From NCBI RefSeq assembly GCF_029892095.1, contig NZ_JARZAE010000004.1:1364001-1428000 (forward strand): a stretch of 64,000 nt of DNA, written 5' to 3'. Positions 61,484 to 64,000 of this stretch are shown here, one piece after another. How positions within the stretch are numbered: the stretch's first letter is position 1; each line of letters starts with the position of its first letter. The translations under genes and the position numbers were made by a program. The stretch is from Kitasatospora sp. MAP12-44 (lineage in GTDB: Bacteria; Actinomycetota; Actinomycetes; Streptomycetales; Streptomycetaceae). The notes beneath the pieces are model-generated. The model was not told where the DNA came from. It was given only the letters and a program-made list of their open reading frames with translations, and searched no databases.

Positions 61484-64000
61484 TCAGGCGGTGGGGTCCG
61501 GGGGCAGGGGGAGGTAGACGCGGATGGAGGCGCCCTCGGTGCTGCCTTCGGCGCCGTCGTGCTCCTCGTTCAGGGTGACTTCGATGGGAATGGCATCCGG
61601 GTTCAACGAGGTTGTGGTGCTTCCCTCTTGACGGTCGGCCAGCTCCAGGGCCAGTGCCTCGCGGACCGCTCTGGCGAGGGTGCGGCCCTGGCGGTCGCCG
61701 AGCACGAGGGAGCGGCCGAAGTGCGGCAGGCCGCCCTCCAGGACGACGGCGCGGCTGGAGACGGTGATCCGGGGCAGCGGGGCACCGGCGTCGTGCCGCT
61801 CCAGGCTGAGCGAGGCGATCCGCGCCGCCGCGCCCTGGACCGTGCCGCCCTGCACGTCCTCGATCTGCCGGCTGCCGCTCTGGAAGGAGGCGTCGAAGCT
61901 GAGCGCGGGGCGCGGTACGGACCCGGGCGGGCCGTACCGGTAGGGGCTGCGTCCGTCGTCCGACCGGCCGCCGTGGAAGCCGCGCTCGCTGCCGTCGTCG
62001 GAGTCCTCGCCGCCCACCTGCTCGCCGCCCGGGGCGGCCTTGCTGAACACGTACGTGCCGCCGTCGCCGCGGACGGCTGCGCCGGTCTCGCTCTCCGGGA
62101 TGTCCACGGTGACCGGGATGACGCCGTGCTCCTGGACCTGGCGGTCGCCGTCCACGAAGGTGACGGTGACCCGGGCGTAGCCGGTGAAGCGGGCCATCGG
62201 TGTGTTGAACTTGCCGCTGGCGACGACCCTGCCCCCCTCCTCCAGCAGCGTGCCGCCGCGCCGGCGATACTGGTAGCCGCCGTTGACCAGGACCTGGGCC
62301 TCCGCCGAGTCGGCGGTGGCCTGGGCGCCGAGGCTGCCCTGGACGCCGGTGGTGGTCCACGTCAGGTGGGTGTGCCGCGAGACGCCGGAGACCTCGCCGG
62401 CCGGGCTGAGTTCGACCTTGCCGTCGCTGGCCTGGTACTCCAGGTTCAACAACTCGACCGAGGCCCGGATCTGGGCCTTGTTCACGAAGAGCCGGTGGCC
62501 GGCGACGGGGGTGGTGATGCCGTCGCCCCGGGTGGCCGGGCCGAGGCCGGCCGAGAGCCCGCTGTGGCCGAGGCTCTGCTGTGCCACGTCGCCGAGCCGG
62601 CGCCAGGTGCCCTTGCCGAAGAACTGGGGGCCGCGCGCCCGGATGATGTCGGAGATGCCGGAGGAGTCCGCGATCCAGCGGGTGACATCGACGTCGCGCA
62701 AGCCCTCGGTCCACACCCGCGCGGGTGGCACCCGGACCGGGACCGGCGCCGGGGCGGGCCCGCCGCCGAGCAGCCTGTCCCGCTCCTGGCGCTGGCGGAA
62801 CTGGTCGATGCGGGCCTGCTGCGCGGCGTCGGGCCGGGCCTGGAAGGCCGGCGGCTCGTGCCGCTGCAGGTCGTGGGCCTCGGACTTCTGGAGGGTGGCG
62901 GTGAACCCGAAGTCCACGGAGGCCGCGCCGCGCCGGGGGGCGAAGGCGCGCCGGATGGACCGGACGGTGCTGCTGCGGTCGCCGTGGACGAGGCTGCGCA
63001 CCTGGCGCTTGAAGACGTCGCCGACGCCGGGGGCGGGCGTGCCCGCGGGCCGGTTCTCGTAGCTGAAGGCGGTCCGGTCGGTGAGGACGGGGGCGCGCCG
63101 GCCGTTCGGCGGCGGCGGGGCGGCCGCGGTGTTGGCCCGCACCTGCGCCTTGAACCGCTCCGACATCGGCTCCAGCACGACGCGCTCGCTGTTGTGGCCG
63201 CTGAGCAGCGGCCGCCTGGTCATGGTGAGGACCAGCCGGGCGCGGCCTTCGGCGTTGACGGCGTCCTGCTTGCTCTTGGAGGTCATGCCGCTGGAGGCGG
63301 AGCCGATGGTGGTCTGGTGCCGGTCGTCGCCCCAGCCCCGGCTGACGCCGCCACCGCCGACGAGGGCGGCGCCGTCCGGCAGCGGGTTGGTGGTACCCAG
63401 GGCGTTGACGTTGACGACGTTGCCGGGGCTGCCGGCGCCGCCGTGGTCGTCATGCTCGGCGAAACTGCGCTGCCCGGCCGTGCCGGTGTTGAACTCGGTG
63501 GTGCCGGTGTCGCCGATGACCCGCAGCGTGCTGACCGAGGCGCTGATCCGGACTTCGCTGCGGCCGTGGCGCAGCACGATGTCGCCGCCGGACATGGCGG
63601 GCTTGAGCGAGGGGACCAGCCCGTCGTCGGCGATGTAGTCGGCGATCTTCTCGCGCATGCCCTCCCAGTCGCCGCCGAGGACCGACCGGCCCTGGTCGTC
63701 GATGCGGCGCAGGGTCTCGTCGATGCCGGCGCGGCCCCGGGTGGGAGCGGGCGGGGCGGGCGGGTTGGGGGCGTGGGCGGGGGCGTGGCCCTGAGCAGCG
63801 GCCGGAGCCGGGGCCGGCTGCCTGGCCTGCCGGGCGGCCAGGTCGGCCGGGTCCTCGTGGACCGGGAAGACGTCGGTGACGATGTCGGAGGAGCCGAGTC
63901 GGAAGCTCTGCGTGATGCGGTCGGGCACCGCCGTCCGGGGTGCCGGGTCCACCGCGCCGGGGACGCGGCCGTCGCGCTCGGGCACGGCCACCACCGCATG
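61484..64000 (-). CDS. C-terminal part of a very large protein of unknown function (partial at window edge)
   Basis: At least 838 codons, open through the right edge of the window. No known catalytic motif is visible. The sequence alternates Pro/Ala-rich disordered stretches (about 55-90 from the edge) with beta-rich segments containing repeated polar patterns such as GDIVLRHGRSEVRISASV and RFTGYARVTVTFVDGDRQV. It resembles the large alanine/glycine-rich proteins of Streptomyces that begin with a type VII or CpnT-like N-terminal domain, but that start lies outside the window. The C-terminus ends ASIRVYLPLPPDPTA. Confidence 0.6.
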   Translation of the reverse strand, partial: HAVVAVPERDGRVPGAVDPAPRTAVPDRITQSFRLGSSDIVTDVFPVHEDPADLAARQARQPAPAPAAAQGHAPAHAPNPPAPPAPTRGRAGIDETLRRIDDQGRSVLGGDWEGMREKIADYIADDGLVPSLKPAMSGGDIVLRHGRSEVRISASVSTLRVIGDTGTTEFNTGTAGQRSFAEHDDHGGAGSPGNVVNVNALGTTNPLPDGAALVGGGGVSRGWGDDRHQTTIGSASSGMTSKSKQDAVNAEGRARLVLTMTRRPLLSGHNSERVVLEPMSERFKAQVRANTAAAPPPPNGRRAPVLTDRTAFSYENRPAGTPAPGVGDVFKRQVRSLVHGDRSSTVRSIRRAFAPRRGAASVDFGFTATLQKSEAHDLQRHEPPAFQARPDAAQQARIDQFRQRQERDRLLGGGPAPAPVPVRVPPARVWTEGLRDVDVTRWIADSSGISDIIRARGPQFFGKGTWRRLGDVAQQSLGHSGLSAGLGPATRGDGITTPVAGHRLFVNKAQIRASVELLNLEYQASDGKVELSPAGEVSGVSRHTHLTWTTTGVQGSLGAQATADSAEAQVLVNGGYQYRRRGGTLLEEGGRVVASGKFNTPMARFTGYARVTVTFVDGDRQVQEHGVIPVTVDIPESETGAAVRGDGGTYVFSKAAPGGEQVGGEDSDDGSERGFHGGRSDDGRSPYRYGPPGSVPRPALSFDASFQSGSRQIEDVQGGTVQGAAARIASLSLERHDAGAPLPRITVSSRAVVLEGGLPHFGRSLVLGDRQGRTLARAVREALALELADRQEGSTTTSLNPDAIPIEVTLNEEHDGAEGSTEGASIRVYLPLPPDPTA

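Overview
High-GC actinobacterial chromosome, almost certainly Streptomycetaceae (Streptomyces, Kitasatospora or Streptacidiphilus type). The basis is the strong GC bias at third codon positions, frequent GTG and TTG starts, ATGA/GTGA-coupled operons, and the Streptomyces-typical order idi - polyol-phosphate operon - hopanoid operon. No species can be named from the sequence alone.

Layout. (1) 0-6.2 kb: ordinary chromosome. It holds a LysR regulator with a cysteine dioxygenase, a LapA-like membrane protein, an aldo/keto reductase, an unusual tandem double-MarR regulator facing a FabG-like reductase, two small zinc-binding proteins and a small membrane protein. (2) 6.25-19.3 kb, minus strand: a complete hopanoid operon, hpnC-hpnD-hpnE-polyprenyl synthase-shc-hpnG-hpnH-ispG-dxs-hpnO. 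It supplies isoprenoid precursor, makes squalene, cyclises it to hopene and builds the C35 side chain. (3) 19.5-25 kb, minus strand: a translationally coupled operon (nucleotidyltransferase, sn-glycerol-1-phosphate-type dehydrogenase, CDP-alcohol phosphotransferase, GT2 glycosyltransferase, ABC-2 exporter), predicted to make and export an unknown phospho-polyol glycoconjugate. idi follows divergently.

(4) 27.1-53.3 kb: an accessory island starting in the 3' end of a tRNA-Leu(GAG) gene. Three copies of a 16-bp core (27164, 35594, 53175) are each followed by the 3' end of a large serine integrase gene, and the second and third share the same left flank. This is the signature of tandem integrative elements. 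All three integrases are decayed. Element 1 (about 8.4 kb) carries a type VII-associated toxin cassette: two WXG100-like proteins, a DUF6507-like protein, an 829-residue toxin with a nuclease-like C-terminus and a putative immunity protein. Element 2 (about 17.6 kb) carries lipoprotein and secreted genes, a HAD phosphatase, XRE/TPR regulators (one interrupted by a stop), an ATPase, a NUDIX hydrolase, a TauD relic, a CHAT-protease/TPR protein with two divergent partner genes, an SDR-DUF2867 protein and a photolyase. Several insertion sequences, whole and broken, are scattered through it.

(5) 53.9-61.3 kb: a probable beta-mannan-like exopolysaccharide locus with an acyltransferase-SGNH membrane protein that has lost catalytic residues, a GH113-like and a GH26 glycosidase, a processive GT2 synthase and a membrane protein. 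(6) 61.5 kb to the window edge: the C-terminal part of a very large protein of unknown function.

All calls come from reading translated sequence and motifs; no database search was run. Family names such as DUF5941, DUF6177, DUF6343 and DUF6507 are recalled resemblances.
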